From: Gammaproteobacteria bacterium
GTDB taxonomy: Bacteria; Pseudomonadota; Gammaproteobacteria; DSM-19610
NCBI GenBank assembly: GCA_011371465.1
Contig: DRQL01000326.1
Coordinates: 1-32,845 of the forward strand
DNA: 32,845 nt
Direction of reading: 5' to 3'
The notes under the pieces are model-generated. The model was given only the letters and a program-made list of their open reading frames with translations, was not told the DNA's origin and ran no database searches. Both the position numbers and the translations under genes were made by a program. This document shows, one piece after another, positions 17,640-25,353 of the stretch (positions are counted from its first letter, which is position 1; each line of letters opens with the position of its first letter).

Positions 17640-18518
17640 TCAGCCCGTTTTTTTGTCGGACATCATTTTTTCAATGATGGGAGCCAGGATGATCTCGATG
17701 GCAAACCCCATTTTGCCGCCCGGTACCACGATCGAGTTGCGCCGCGACATGAACGAGCTGTCCAGCATGTTCAGCAGGTAGGGGAAATCCACGTTCAGCT
17801 TGGCGGGGTCGCGGAAACGAATCACCACAAAACTTTCATCCGGTGTCGGGATGTCACGGGCAATGAACGGGTTCGAGGTATCGACGGTGGGAACCCGCTG
17901 GAAATTGATGTCCGTGCGTGAGAACTGCGGGGTGATGTAGTGCACGTAATCGTGCATGCGGCGCAGGATGGTGTCGGTGACGGCTTCTGCCGAATAGCCG
18001 CGCTGCGCGCAGTCGCGATGAATTTTCTGGATCCACTCCAGGTTGACCAGCGGTACCACGCCGATCAGCAGATCGACGAACTGGGCGATGTTGGTGGTGC
18101 CATCCACGGCGCCGCCGTGCAGGCCCTCGTAGAACAGCAGGTCGGTGCCCGGCGGAATGGTTTCCCAGGGCGTGAACTCACCGGGCTTCTGGCCAAACGG
18201 TTCGGCTTCTTCCTCGCTGTGCAGGTAATAGCGGCGCTCACAGCTGCCCGTGTCGCCGTAGGTTTTGAAGGTCTCCGCGATCTTGTCGAACAGGTTGGCT
18301 TCGGGACCAAAGTGGCTGAAATTGCGGTTGCCCTCTTCTTCGGCCTTCGCCATGGCTTCTTTCATGGCCGCGCGGTCGTAGCGGTGGTAGCTGTCCCCTT
18401 CGATGACCGCCGGGTTGACGCCCTCTCGACGGAAAATGTGTTCGAAGGCCACCTTGACCGTGGTAGTGCCTGCGCCGGAGGACCCGGTTACCGCAATTAC
18501 TGGATGTTTCTTGGACAT
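17640..18518 (-). CDS. prkB: phosphoribulokinase
   Basis: 292-residue bacterial (class I) phosphoribulokinase, which makes ribulose 1,5-bisphosphate for Rubisco. The P-loop GSSGAGTT is at residues 12-19; the substrate region GDSYHRYDR and the NFSHFGPEANLFDKI, LLFYEGLHGG and FSRTDINFQRVPTVDTSNPF stretches are family signatures. The ATG at 18518 was chosen because AGGAGA lies just upstream; the open frame extends 52 codons further without conservation. It is separated from the other cbb genes by about 13 kb. A TNA-N7-TNA box at 18703-18715 may bring it under CbbR. A terminator follows. Confidence 0.96.
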   Translation of the reverse strand: MSKKHPVIAVTGSSGAGTTTVKVAFEHIFRREGVNPAVIEGDSYHRYDRAAMKEAMAKAEEEGNRNFSHFGPEANLFDKIAETFKTYGDTGSCERRYYLHSEEEAEPFGQKPGEFTPWETIPPGTDLLFYEGLHGGAVDGTTNIAQFVDLLIGVVPLVNLEWIQKIHRDCAQRGYSAEAVTDTILRRMHDYVHYITPQFSRTDINFQRVPTVDTSNPFIARDIPTPDESFVVIRFRDPAKLNVDFPYLLNMLDSSFMSRRNSIVVPGGKMGFAIEIILAPIIEKMMSDKKTG

Positions 18519-18702
18519 GCCAATCTCCTGAAAAACAGTTCTTGAAAAGCTGTGGCACCCTGCCGGGGCAGGGTGTCGATATTCGGTATTCCGGTTCGTC
18601 GCGCAGCGCACCCGTAGCGCGAAATCCGGTAGCGCACACCATCGGCTGCAGACCGGAACCGCGTATTGAACCACTTTTATACGGTGAGCGACAACTTCAA
18701 TA

Positions 18703-18715
18703 TAACTATATGTAA
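18703..18715. promoter_or_regulatory. candidate CbbR box upstream of prkB
   Basis: TAA-CTATATG-TAA on the plus strand (TTA-N7-TTA on the minus strand) fits the CbbR consensus TNA-N7-TNA and lies in the near-palindrome ATATAACTATAT. It is about 185 nt before the prkB start, which is far but possible if the leader is long. The motif is low in information, so support rests on the palindrome, the AT-rich setting and the matching box in front of cbbR. Confidence 0.4.
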
Positions 18716-18740
18716 ATAAATATTATTTCAGCCGCGCGCG

Positions 18741-18795
18741 GGTCGGAACCCAGGTTATTGAAAACACTGGATCCCGGTCTTCACCGGGATGTCGA
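18741..18795 (-). repeat. REP-like hairpin element, family 2, copy 2
   Basis: On the minus strand ATCCCGGT-GAAG-ACCGGGAT (18771-18790), followed by CCAGTGTTTTC and CCTGGGTTCC. It shares layout and flanks with the copy at 13287, while the stem bases differ but still pair fully. Confidence 0.7.
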
Positions 18796-18870
18796 CAAAG
18801 ACGTCGTCCGGAGATCCCCGGAAATAACGGAATCTTGCCGGCAGTCACTGTTTGCAGCAGCGGCAATGGC

Positions 18871-19569
18871 TCAGCGGCGCTGGAACACGAGGTCCCACAC
18901 CCCGTGTCCGAGGCGCTGACCGCGACGTTCAAAACGGGTGACCGGCCGGTAGGCGGGTCGTTCGGAACAGGCTCCGGAAGTGTTGCAGTTGACGAAATCC
19001 GCCGCGGTTTGCATAACCGCAAGCATGTGCCGGGCGTAGGGCTCCCAGTCCGTTGCCATGTGCAAGCGGCCACCGGTTTTCAGTTTGCGCGCCACACGCT
19101 CGACAAAGGCAGGTTGCACGATGCGTCGTTTATGGTGTTTGCGTTTCGGCCAGGGGTCCGGAAAAAACAGCAGTACCCGGTCCAGGCAGCCGTCCGGCAG
19201 GCAACGGTCCAGTACCTCGACCGCATCGTGGCAATAGACCCGGACATTTTCCAGCGCCCGTTCATCCAGCTCGATCAGCAGGTGTCCCACACCGGGACGG
19301 TGCACCTCGATGCCAATAAAATCGGACTGTGGTTCCGCCGCCGCCATCGCGGCCAGGCTGGCGCCGTTGCCGAAGCCGATCTCCAGGGTCAGCGGCGCGT
19401 GGCGTCCGAATACCTGCGCCGGGTCCAGCTTGCCGGAGGCGGACAACCCGAAGCGGGGCCACAGTTCGTCCAGTGCCTTCTGCTGTCCGGGCGTCAGGCG
19501 GCCTTCGCGGCGGACGAAAGATCGAATGCGCCTGCGTTGCGCGTCTGTGGTATGTTTACTGCTATGCAT
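18871..19569 (-). CDS. trmB: tRNA (guanine-N7-)-methyltransferase
   Basis: 232 residues. Methylates G46 of tRNA to m7G using SAM. The SAM motif EIGFGNG is at residues 63-69, the conserved acidic [11 protein letters not shown] follows at about 85, and FPDPWPK (136-142) with the following KHHKRR is the TrmB signature. The C-terminal GTRFERRG-type motif appears as [21 protein letters not shown] at 19569. Divergent from the mscS-type gene with 55 nt between starts. It is followed on its 3' side by the family-2 repeat. Confidence 0.94.
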   Translation of the reverse strand: MHSSKHTTDAQRRRIRSFVRREGRLTPGQQKALDELWPRFGLSASGKLDPAQVFGRHAPLTLEIGFGNGASLAAMAAAEPQSDFIGIEVHRPGVGHLLIELDERALENVRVYCHDAVEVLDRCLPDGCLDRVLLFFPDPWPKRKHHKRRIVQPAFVERVARKLKTGGRLHMATDWEPYARHMLAVMQTAADFVNCNTSGACSERPAYRPVTRFERRGQRLGHGVWDLVFQRR

Positions 19570-19624
19570 GTAATGACCGTGTTGCTGTCAGCTCCGCTGT
19601 GGCGGAATCCGGGATTATACGGCC

Positions 19625-20926
19625 TTGTTTAACGAGTATCTGGGTAAAATAATCGACTGGCTGAGCCAGCTGAACTACGCCCACCTGGGTGCCGAGGTGG
19701 TCGTGCTTGCAGTGGCTGCCACGGTCGCGCTGGTAGTGCACCGCAAGCTGGGCCAGTTCCTGATCGAATCCACGTCCGGCATCGACAGTCGCCACATCAA
19801 GCGTTTCACGCTGCGCAGCCTGCAGCGTATTGTTTTTCCCCTGAGCATGTTGCTGGTTGCGCTGATCGGCAAGGGCATCCTGCAACACCTGCAGATGCAC
19901 GTGCTGCTGCTGGAACTGGTGGTGCCGCTGATGTTGTCGCTGGCGGGTATCCGCCTGGCGGTCTACGTGTTGCGCAAGGGGCTGCGGCCCGGTCCTGCGG
20001 CCAAAGCCTGGGAAACCCTGATCAGCACCTCGATCTGGCTGCTGGTCGCCCTGCACCTGCTGGGCTGGTTGCCGGACATCGCCAGGGTGCTGGATGCCTT
20101 TGGCTACACCTTCGGTTCCGTGCGTATCTCCCTGTTCACCGTGCTGCAGTTTGCCGTTGCGGTAGGTGCGCTGATGGTGCTGGCGACCTGGTTGTCGAAT
20201 GCCGTCGAGCAGGGCCTGTCGCGCTCGACGCATATCAGCGCGGGGATCAAGGTCGGGCTGGCCAAGACCATCAAGTTCGGGCTGTACACCCTGGCCGGCC
20301 TGTTGTCCCTCAACGCGGTCGGCATCGATCTCAGCGCCCTGACGGTGTTCGGTGGCGCGCTGGGTGTTGGTATCGGTTTCGGCCTGCAGCGTATCGCCAG
20401 CAACTTCATCAGTGGCTTCATCCTGGTATTCGACGGTTCCATCCGGCCCGGCGATGTCATCAGCATCAACCAGAAATTCGGCTGGGTACAGGAACTGCGC
20501 GCCCGTTATATCGTGGTGCGCGACCGGGACGGTGTCGAGACGCTGATCCCGAACGAGAACCTGATTACCACCGAGGTCATCAACTGGAGTTACAGCGACA
20601 AGCAGGTGCGCATCAAGTTGCCGGTGCAGATCAGTTACGACGATGATCCCGAAGAGGCCATGGAGATCCTGCTGAAAGCATCGGAGTGCTGTGAGCGCGT
20701 GCTGAAGGATCCACCTGCCGCGGCGCGCCTGACCGGGTTCGGGGACAGCGGTATCGAGCTGGAGCTCAGGGTATGGATCTACGACCCGGAAGACGGCGTC
20801 GGCAATGTGCGCAGTGATCTCAATGTGGTGATCTGGAAAGGGTTCAGGGAGGCCGGGATCACGATCCCTTACCCGCAACGTGACCTGCACGTCCGGGCGC
20901 TGCCCGATGGGGCGGTGGCTTCCTGA
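19625..20926 (+). CDS. MscS-family mechanosensitive ion channel
   Basis: 433 residues, about four to five transmembrane helices before the channel domain. The pore-lining helix and following region are GALGVGIGFGLQRIASNFISGF (about residues 244-265), then LVFDGSIRPGDVISI and the beta domain with VVRDRDGVETLIPNENLITTEVINWS. It opens on membrane tension to release solutes during hypo-osmotic shock. The start is uncertain: TTG 19625 is the earliest possible codon after an upstream stop at 19574, and no good ribosome binding site or nearby ATG exists. A palindrome copy begins 3 nt after its stop. Confidence 0.92.
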   Translation: MFNEYLGKIIDWLSQLNYAHLGAEVVVLAVAATVALVVHRKLGQFLIESTSGIDSRHIKRFTLRSLQRIVFPLSMLLVALIGKGILQHLQMHVLLLELVVPLMLSLAGIRLAVYVLRKGLRPGPAAKAWETLISTSIWLLVALHLLGWLPDIARVLDAFGYTFGSVRISLFTVLQFAVAVGALMVLATWLSNAVEQGLSRSTHISAGIKVGLAKTIKFGLYTLAGLLSLNAVGIDLSALTVFGGALGVGIGFGLQRIASNFISGFILVFDGSIRPGDVISINQKFGWVQELRARYIVVRDRDGVETLIPNENLITTEVINWSYSDKQVRIKLPVQISYDDDPEEAMEILLKASECCERVLKDPPAAARLTGFGDSGIELELRVWIYDPEDGVGNVRSDLNVVIWKGFREAGITIPYPQRDLHVRALPDGAVAS

Positions 20927-20928
20927 TT

Positions 20929-21167
20929 GTTGGGTTACGCTGCGCTAACCCAACCTACGGAACCGGTAACAGCAACCTGACCACGTATCGTAATACCGTA
21001 GGTCGGATTAGCGAAGCGTAATCCGACAGACACATCAGAGGTAGTGCCGGTCTTGCCCCGTGGTTGAGCGGCATTGTTGGGTTACGCTGCGCTAACCCAA
21101 CCTACGGAATCGGTAATAGTGGCGTGACTCCCAACCGTAGGTCGGATTAGCGCAGCGTAATCCGACA
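20929..21167. repeat. palindromic repeat cluster B (four copies) between convergent genes
   Basis: Copies at 20929-20960 and 21075-21106 (inverse orientation, stem GTTGGGTTA / TAACCCAAC) alternate with 20998-21028 and 21137-21167 (forward, stem GTCGGATTA / TAATCCGAC). The inverse-forward pair is itself duplicated with a ~140-nt period; the flanks CCTACGGAA-CGGTAA-AG are shared by both pairs. The cluster fills the gap between the mscS-type stop (20926) and the thiG stop (21178). Same family as cluster A. No coding potential seen. Confidence 0.92.
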
Positions 21168-21177
21168 AAAGCACTAT

Positions 21178-21990
21178 TCAGAAAAACGTCCCGTCCACCG
21201 GCGAAGAGGCACTGGCAAAACGTTTTCTCGGAATCCGTCCGGCGAGGAAGGATTCACGTCCGGCTTCGATGGCCTTCTTCATGGCCGAAGCCATCAGCAC
21301 CGGGTCCTGTGCACCGGCAATGGCGGTATTCATCAACACCCCGTCGCAGCCCAGCTCCATGGCAATGGCCGAATCCGAGGCGCAGCCGACACCTGCGTCC
21401 ACCAGGATCGGCACGTCGGCATTTTCAACGATGGTACGGATGTTATACGGGTTACGAATCCCCAGCCCGGAACCGATGGGCGCGGCCAGCGGCATGACGG
21501 CAACACAACCCATCTCTTCCAGCCGTTTGGCGATAATGGGATCGTCGTTGGTATACACCATCACCCGGAAACCATCCGCGATCAGGGTCTCTGCGGCACT
21601 CAGGGTCTGGGTAATATCGGGGAACAGGGTCTTTTCATCGCCCAGTACTTCCAGCTTGACCAGGTTGTGCCCGTCCAGCAGTTCCCGCGCCAGGCGGCAG
21701 GTGCGTACCGCGTCGGCTTCGGTGTAGCAGCCGGCGGTGTTGGGCAGGTAGGTATAGCGGTCCGGCGGCAGCACATCCAGCAGGCTGGGTTCGTCTGCGT
21801 TCTGGCCGATGTTGGTGCGGCGTATGGCGACCGTGATGATTTGTGCGCCGCTGGCCTCGACGGCCAGCCGGGTCTCTTCCATGTCCCGGTATTTGCCGGT
21901 GCCGACCAGTAGCCGCGACTGGTACTCGACACCATCGATCATCAACGGGTCCGGGTTTCCGGGGGCTGCGCTTTTCATCACACTCGACAT
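21178..21990 (-). CDS. thiG: thiazole synthase
   Basis: 270 residues. Forms the thiazole phosphate of thiamine from deoxyxylulose phosphate, dehydroglycine or iminoglycine and ThiS thiocarboxylate. Signatures: [39 protein letters not shown] at the N-terminus, [17 protein letters not shown] with the Schiff-base lysine region, and [15 protein letters not shown] plus [18 protein letters not shown] for phosphate binding. ATG at 21990 with CAGGAG upstream. It is second in a thiS-thiG unit. No thiE, thiF, thiH, thiO or TPP riboswitch was seen nearby. Confidence 0.95.
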   Translation of the reverse strand: MSSVMKSAAPGNPDPLMIDGVEYQSRLLVGTGKYRDMEETRLAVEASGAQIITVAIRRTNIGQNADEPSLLDVLPPDRYTYLPNTAGCYTEADAVRTCRLARELLDGHNLVKLEVLGDEKTLFPDITQTLSAAETLIADGFRVMVYTNDDPIIAKRLEEMGCVAVMPLAAPIGSGLGIRNPYNIRTIVENADVPILVDAGVGCASDSAIAMELGCDGVLMNTAIAGAQDPVLMASAMKKAIEAGRESFLAGRIPRKRFASASSPVDGTFF

Positions 21991-22014
21991 GTTGTTCTCC
22001 TGAAAAAGGATGGG

Positions 22015-22221
22015 TCAGGTCTGGCCGCCACCGATGGCGCGCACGATCTCGACCCGGTCACCGGCCGCAAAACGGTGTTGCTCAAAATGGCTGCGCGGCA
22101 CGATTTCCTCGTTGACCTCCATGGCCAGGCGCTGGTCCGCCAGGCCGAGGTGCTCGATCAGTTGTGCTGCGTTGATTCCGTCCGGCAGTTGCTCGGGTTT
22201 GCCGTTGATGACAAGTTCCAT
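22015..22221 (-). CDS. thiS: sulfur carrier protein ThiS
   Basis: 68-residue ubiquitin-fold protein: MELVINGKPEQLPDGINAAQLIEHLGL, then RLAMEVNEEIVPRSHFEQHRFAAGDRVEIVRAIGGG. Its C-terminal Gly is adenylated and thiocarboxylated to donate sulfur to ThiG. Here the Gly run (residues 64-66) is followed by two more residues, Gln-Thr, before the stop; classical ThiS ends at Gly-Gly. ATG at 22221, fully conserved from the first residue. It is 24 nt upstream of thiG and divergent from the acyl-CoA synthetase. Confidence 0.93.
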   Translation of the reverse strand: MELVINGKPEQLPDGINAAQLIEHLGLADQRLAMEVNEEIVPRSHFEQHRFAAGDRVEIVRAIGGGQT

Positions 22222-22281
22222 AGCGCCGCATTCTACCGGAAAAGTTGCAATGGCGTAGATTCCATGCACAAATAGTGACTT

Positions 22282-24102
22282 ATGACCGAATGGCAGGAAG
22301 ACCTGATCACCGCCGAGGCGGCCGGTACACTGGACGGGCTGCTGTTCGAGCGCGTGCACCGCAGCCCCGATGCCGTGGCCTACCGCGACCATGACAAGGC
22401 GAGCGGGCAGTGGCTGGATATCCGCTGGCGGGAAGTGGCCGCGCAGGTGTCGCGCTGGCGCGCGGCGCTGGCCGGTGAGGGCTTCGAGCCGGGTGACCGG
22501 GCTGCGCTCAGCCTGCGCAACTGCGCCGACTGGGTGTACTTCGACCAGGCGGCGCTGGGCGAGGGCCTGGTGTCGGTACCGCTGTACACGGACGACCGGC
22601 CCGATAACGTCGCCTACATCCTGCACGACGCGGCGGTCAGTGTGCTGCTGTTACAGAACCTGCGCCAATGGAAAGCCCTGGTACCGGCGCTCGGTGACAA
22701 CACCACGCTCCAGCGTGTGCTGATCCTGGAGCCGGCTGACGTTGATGAAAAATCAGCCGCAACGGAGGCCGACCCGCGGTTGCGTTTCGTGGAAGACTGG
22801 CTGCCCGCTACCGCGCCCGACGCGCCGCGGCGTGACGGTGATCCGCACGCGCTGGCCTCCATCGTGTATACCTCGGGTACCACCGGACGCCCCAAGGGTG
22901 TAATGCTGAGCCACTACAACATGCTGTCGGTGGCACACGCCGCGGTGGCGGCGGTGGACTGTTACCAGCAGGACCTGTTCCTTTCCTTCCTGCCGCTGTC
23001 GCACACCCTGGAACGGACCGCCGGTTATTACCTGCCCGTCATGGCCGGCGCTACTGTTGCGCACGCGCGTTCGGTGCTCCAGCTCGCCGAGGACCTGGTC
23101 ACCGTCAAGCCTACGGTGATGATCGCCGTGCCGCGTATTTTCGAGCGCGTGCACGGGCGCATCATGGCCCAGCTGGAAAAGAAATCGCCGCTGGCGCGCA
23201 GCCTGTTCCAGGCAGCGGTGCGTATCGGCTGGCAGCACTTCCAGTGGCGCCAGGGCCGGGCGGCCTGGTCGCCGGAGTTATTGCTGAACCCGCTGCTGAG
23301 AAAACTGGTCGGCGACAAGGTGACCGCCAAACTGGGTGGCCGGATGCGTTTTGCCATCAGCGGTGGCGCGGCCTTGCCGCTGCCGGTGGCGCGTGTCTTT
23401 ATCGGGCTGGGGTTGCCGATCCTGCAGGGTTACGGGCTGACCGAGACCAGCCCGGTGATCAGCGTGACACGTGACGGCAACAACGACCCGGCCAGCGTGG
23501 GTGAGCCGCTGCGCGGTATCGAAGTGCGCATTGGTGACAAGGATGAGCTGCTGGTCAAGTCTCCCGGCATCATGCTGGGCTACTGGAACAACCACGCAGC
23601 AACGGCCGAAATGATCGACCCCGACGGCTGGTTGCATACCGGCGATCAGGCGCGCATTGAAAACGGCTGTATCTATATCACCGGGCGCATCAAGGACATC
23701 CTGGTGCTCTCCAATGGTGAAAAGATTCCACCCGGGGACATGGAATCGGCGATCTGCCTCGACCCCCTGTTTGAACAGGCGCTGGTGGTGGGCGAAGGCC
23801 GGCCCTGCCTGGCAGCACTGGTGGTACTGAGTTCGGATCTCTGGTTCGGCTTTGCCAAAGAGCAGGGGCTGGACCCCTTTGCCAGGGAGAGCCTGGAGGA
23901 CAGCCGCCTGCAGAAAAAGGTACTGGTACGGATCCAGCAACAGCTGCACGACTTCCCCGGCTACGCCAGGATTCGTCGCGTGTCGCTGATGCTGGACCCC
24001 TGGACCGTGGAAAACGGTTTGCTCACACCCACGCTGAAAGTGAAACGCGCAAAAGTGATGGACGCATACCGGGAGCAGATCGAAGCGCTCTACGCGCAGT
24101 GA
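22282..24102 (+). CDS. long-chain fatty acid-CoA ligase (AMP-dependent synthetase)
   Basis: 606 residues, ANL superfamily. The P-loop-like YTSGTTGRPKGVMLSH (about residues 196-211) and the adenylate motif GYGLTETSP are present, with YWNNHAATAEMIDPDGWLHTGDQARI, ITGRIKDILVLSNGEKI and the C-terminal lysine region TPTLKVKR. The long form with an LSFLPLSHTLERTAGYY segment is typical of FadD15/long-chain acyl-CoA synthetases. It activates fatty acids for lipid synthesis, recycling or oxidation. The ATG at 22282 is 60 nt from the divergent thiS. It converges with the OmpA-type gene, stops 6 nt apart. Confidence 0.93.
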   Translation: MTEWQEDLITAEAAGTLDGLLFERVHRSPDAVAYRDHDKASGQWLDIRWREVAAQVSRWRAALAGEGFEPGDRAALSLRNCADWVYFDQAALGEGLVSVPLYTDDRPDNVAYILHDAAVSVLLLQNLRQWKALVPALGDNTTLQRVLILEPADVDEKSAATEADPRLRFVEDWLPATAPDAPRRDGDPHALASIVYTSGTTGRPKGVMLSHYNMLSVAHAAVAAVDCYQQDLFLSFLPLSHTLERTAGYYLPVMAGATVAHARSVLQLAEDLVTVKPTVMIAVPRIFERVHGRIMAQLEKKSPLARSLFQAAVRIGWQHFQWRQGRAAWSPELLLNPLLRKLVGDKVTAKLGGRMRFAISGGAALPLPVARVFIGLGLPILQGYGLTETSPVISVTRDGNNDPASVGEPLRGIEVRIGDKDELLVKSPGIMLGYWNNHAATAEMIDPDGWLHTGDQARIENGCIYITGRIKDILVLSNGEKIPPGDMESAICLDPLFEQALVVGEGRPCLAALVVLSSDLWFGFAKEQGLDPFARESLEDSRLQKKVLVRIQQQLHDFPGYARIRRVSLMLDPWTVENGLLTPTLKVKRAKVMDAYREQIEALYAQ

Positions 24103-24108
24103 CGACTA

Positions 24109-24831
24109 TCAGGTAATCGGCGTCAGCCGGATTTCCACGCGCCGGTTCAGCGCACGACCTTCCGGTGTCTCGTTGCTGGCGATAGGGGCGTTCTGACCCA
24201 TCCCCAGCGTGTTGATGCGCTGCGGCAGCACTTTCTGGCTCTGCAGGTAGCGCGCCACGCTGCTGGCACGCGCTACGGACAGATTCTGGTTGTACTCAGG
24301 CGTGCCGGTGTTATCGGTATGCCCGATCACGTCGACATAGGTCTTCTCGAACTTGTTGATGACCAGCGCTACCGAGTCCAGCACCTGGTAGAAATCCGCC
24401 GAGATATTGCTCGAATCCGTGGCGAAGGTGACGTTGCCCGGCATGTTCAGGACCAGCGAGTCGCCAACCCGGGTAACGCTGACACCGGTGTTTCGCAACT
24501 GGGCGCGAAGTTCCGCTTCCTCCCGGTCCATGTAGTTACCAACCATACCACCGGCCAGCGCGCCGATCCCGGCGCCGATGAGGACTCCCTTGCGGCTGCC
24601 GCCGGTGAATATGGCCCCGGCGAGTGCGCCTGCCGCGGCGCCGATCCCGGTCCCCTTGGCCGCGTTGCTGGTTTTTTGTTCGCCGGTATAGGGGTCCGTG
24701 GTCTGGCAGCCGGCCAGCACAAACCCGATGGCTGTTGCCAGCACCAGGGTTCGCAGTCTGAATCGTCCGGGCCGGGGGTGTGCACAAATTCCACCTTGAT
24801 GTGAGACATGCTGCTGAAACTGCCTGGTCAT
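24109..24831 (-). CDS. OmpA-family outer membrane lipoprotein
   Basis: 240 residues from ATG 24831, with CAGGAG 6 nt upstream; the frame stays open to 25302 but that includes a tRNA locus, so the longer ORF is not real. The signal sequence has an unusually long n-region before TLVLATAIGFVLAGC (lipobox, C42). Next come glycine-zipper repeats (GTGIGAAAGALAGAIFTGG, GVLIGAGIGALAGGMVG) and a C-terminal OmpA peptidoglycan-binding domain with VDVIGHTDNTGTPEYN and RALNRRVEIRLTP. Resembles YiaD-type proteins linking outer membrane and cell wall. Confidence 0.92.
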   Translation of the reverse strand: MTRQFQQHVSHQGGICAHPRPGRFRLRTLVLATAIGFVLAGCQTTDPYTGEQKTSNAAKGTGIGAAAGALAGAIFTGGSRKGVLIGAGIGALAGGMVGNYMDREEAELRAQLRNTGVSVTRVGDSLVLNMPGNVTFATDSSNISADFYQVLDSVALVINKFEKTYVDVIGHTDNTGTPEYNQNLSVARASSVARYLQSQKVLPQRINTLGMGQNAPIASNETPEGRALNRRVEIRLTPIT

Positions 24832-25005
24832 AACCACTCCTGTCTTGTCGGTTCGCTGATTGCCTGGAAAATATTGCTGCCCGGGACGCCCGCAACCGGC
24901 AGGTACCCAGACCGGTTGCGTGGGACTATAGCAGAGGCGGTTGCCGGATAGCAGTCGCCCGTGGGGTTGCTTGTCCCGCGTATTTTGCGACCGGCACAAC
25001 GAAAA
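24832..25005. other. upstream region of the OmpA-type gene
   Basis: Non-coding leader between the OmpA-type gene and the PEP-CTERM remnant. It presumably holds the minus-strand promoter of the lipoprotein gene; I see no clear -35/-10 pair and no other structure. Confidence 0.3.
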
Positions 25006-25025
25006 CGGCCACCAGGTGGTGGCCG
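25000..25025 (-). terminator. hairpin after the PEP-CTERM remnant
   Basis: On the minus strand CGGCCACC-ACCT-GGTGGCCG followed by TTTTCGTT. A perfect 8-bp stem with a short T-run, 26 nt after the remnant's stop codon, in the position expected for that gene's original terminator. Confidence 0.65.
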
Positions 25026-25051
25026 AATCGGGAAGCATCAAATCGGAATGA

Positions 25052-25160
25052 TTACCGTTTCCTGCGGCGTGCGATCCCGGCCAGACCCGACAGACCGGAG
25101 CCGAACAGCGGTCGGCACTATAATCCGGGATGCGCGCCAGCGGTAGTTGGTTTTTCCCCG
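25052..25160 (-). pseudogene. decayed C-terminal tail of a PEP-CTERM protein
   Basis: On the minus strand the last 18 codons before TAA (25052-25054) read LFGSGLSGLAGIARRRKR, the hydrophobic helix and arginine cluster of a PEP-CTERM sorting tail. Reading back, this frame hits TAG at 25118-25120. In another frame just upstream the codons read IIVPTA, the usual start of such tails (VPxxVWLFGSGL). The two frames would join if about 8 nt had been lost between GCTG repeats, so this looks like a frameshifted remnant. No signal peptide or N-terminal part is present; tRNA-Gly lies about 70 nt beyond. Confidence 0.65.
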
Positions 25161-25177
25161 CCAGACAGAGAAGCAGG

Positions 25178-25207
25178 GTGACAGTCCGGTACGGTGAGTT
25201 GTAGAAT
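25178..25207 (+). promoter_or_regulatory. candidate promoter of tRNA-Gly
   Basis: GTGACA (25178-25183), 18 nt, TAGAAT (25202-25207), about 20 nt before the mature tRNA 5' end. A reasonable sigma-70 match at the expected place; not verified. Confidence 0.45.
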
Positions 25208-25227
25208 CGCTGGGATTTTGACGTGCG

Positions 25228-25301
25228 GCGGGTGTAGTTCAATGGTAGAACTGGAGCTTCCCAAGCTTCAAACGTGGGTTCGATTCCCATCACCCGCTCC
25301 A
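25228..25301 (+). tRNA. glyU: tRNA-Gly (anticodon CCC)
   Basis: Full cloverleaf: acceptor GCGGGTG / CACCCGC, D arm GTTC...GAAC, anticodon stem GGAGC / GCTTC around loop TTCCCAA (anticodon CCC), T arm GTGGG-TTCGATT-CCCAT, discriminator T and encoded CCA. It is very close to E. coli glyU. It reads GGG codons. Confidence 0.96.
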
Positions 25302-25353
25302 TATTTTTCCATCGGCACAGATCCGCTAACCTCTTAAATAAAAAGGCATCAAG

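Larger units (their letters stand above)
18519..18870. other. intergenic region between prkB and trmB
   Basis: 352 nt without a gene. It holds, from the prkB side, a GC-rich leader, an AT-rich patch at 18695-18728 containing the candidate CbbR box, and a family-2 REP-like hairpin at 18741-18795. TATAAA on the minus strand (18676-18681) could be a -10 element, though no convincing -35 partner was found. Confidence 0.5.

Noticed and set aside
19562-20890. 442-residue minus-strand open frame opposite the mscS-type gene
   Set aside because: Extreme Gln/His/Asp content and no recognisable domain; shadow of a GC-rich gene.
22222-22281. TPP riboswitch before thiS
   Set aside because: The gap to the divergent acyl-CoA synthetase gene is only 60 nt, too short for a THI element, and no conserved core was seen.
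24832-25302. N-terminal extension of the OmpA-type gene through the tRNA-Gly region
   Set aside because: The extension would be translated through the complement of a tRNA gene, and a ribosome binding site and lipoprotein signal place the start at 24831.
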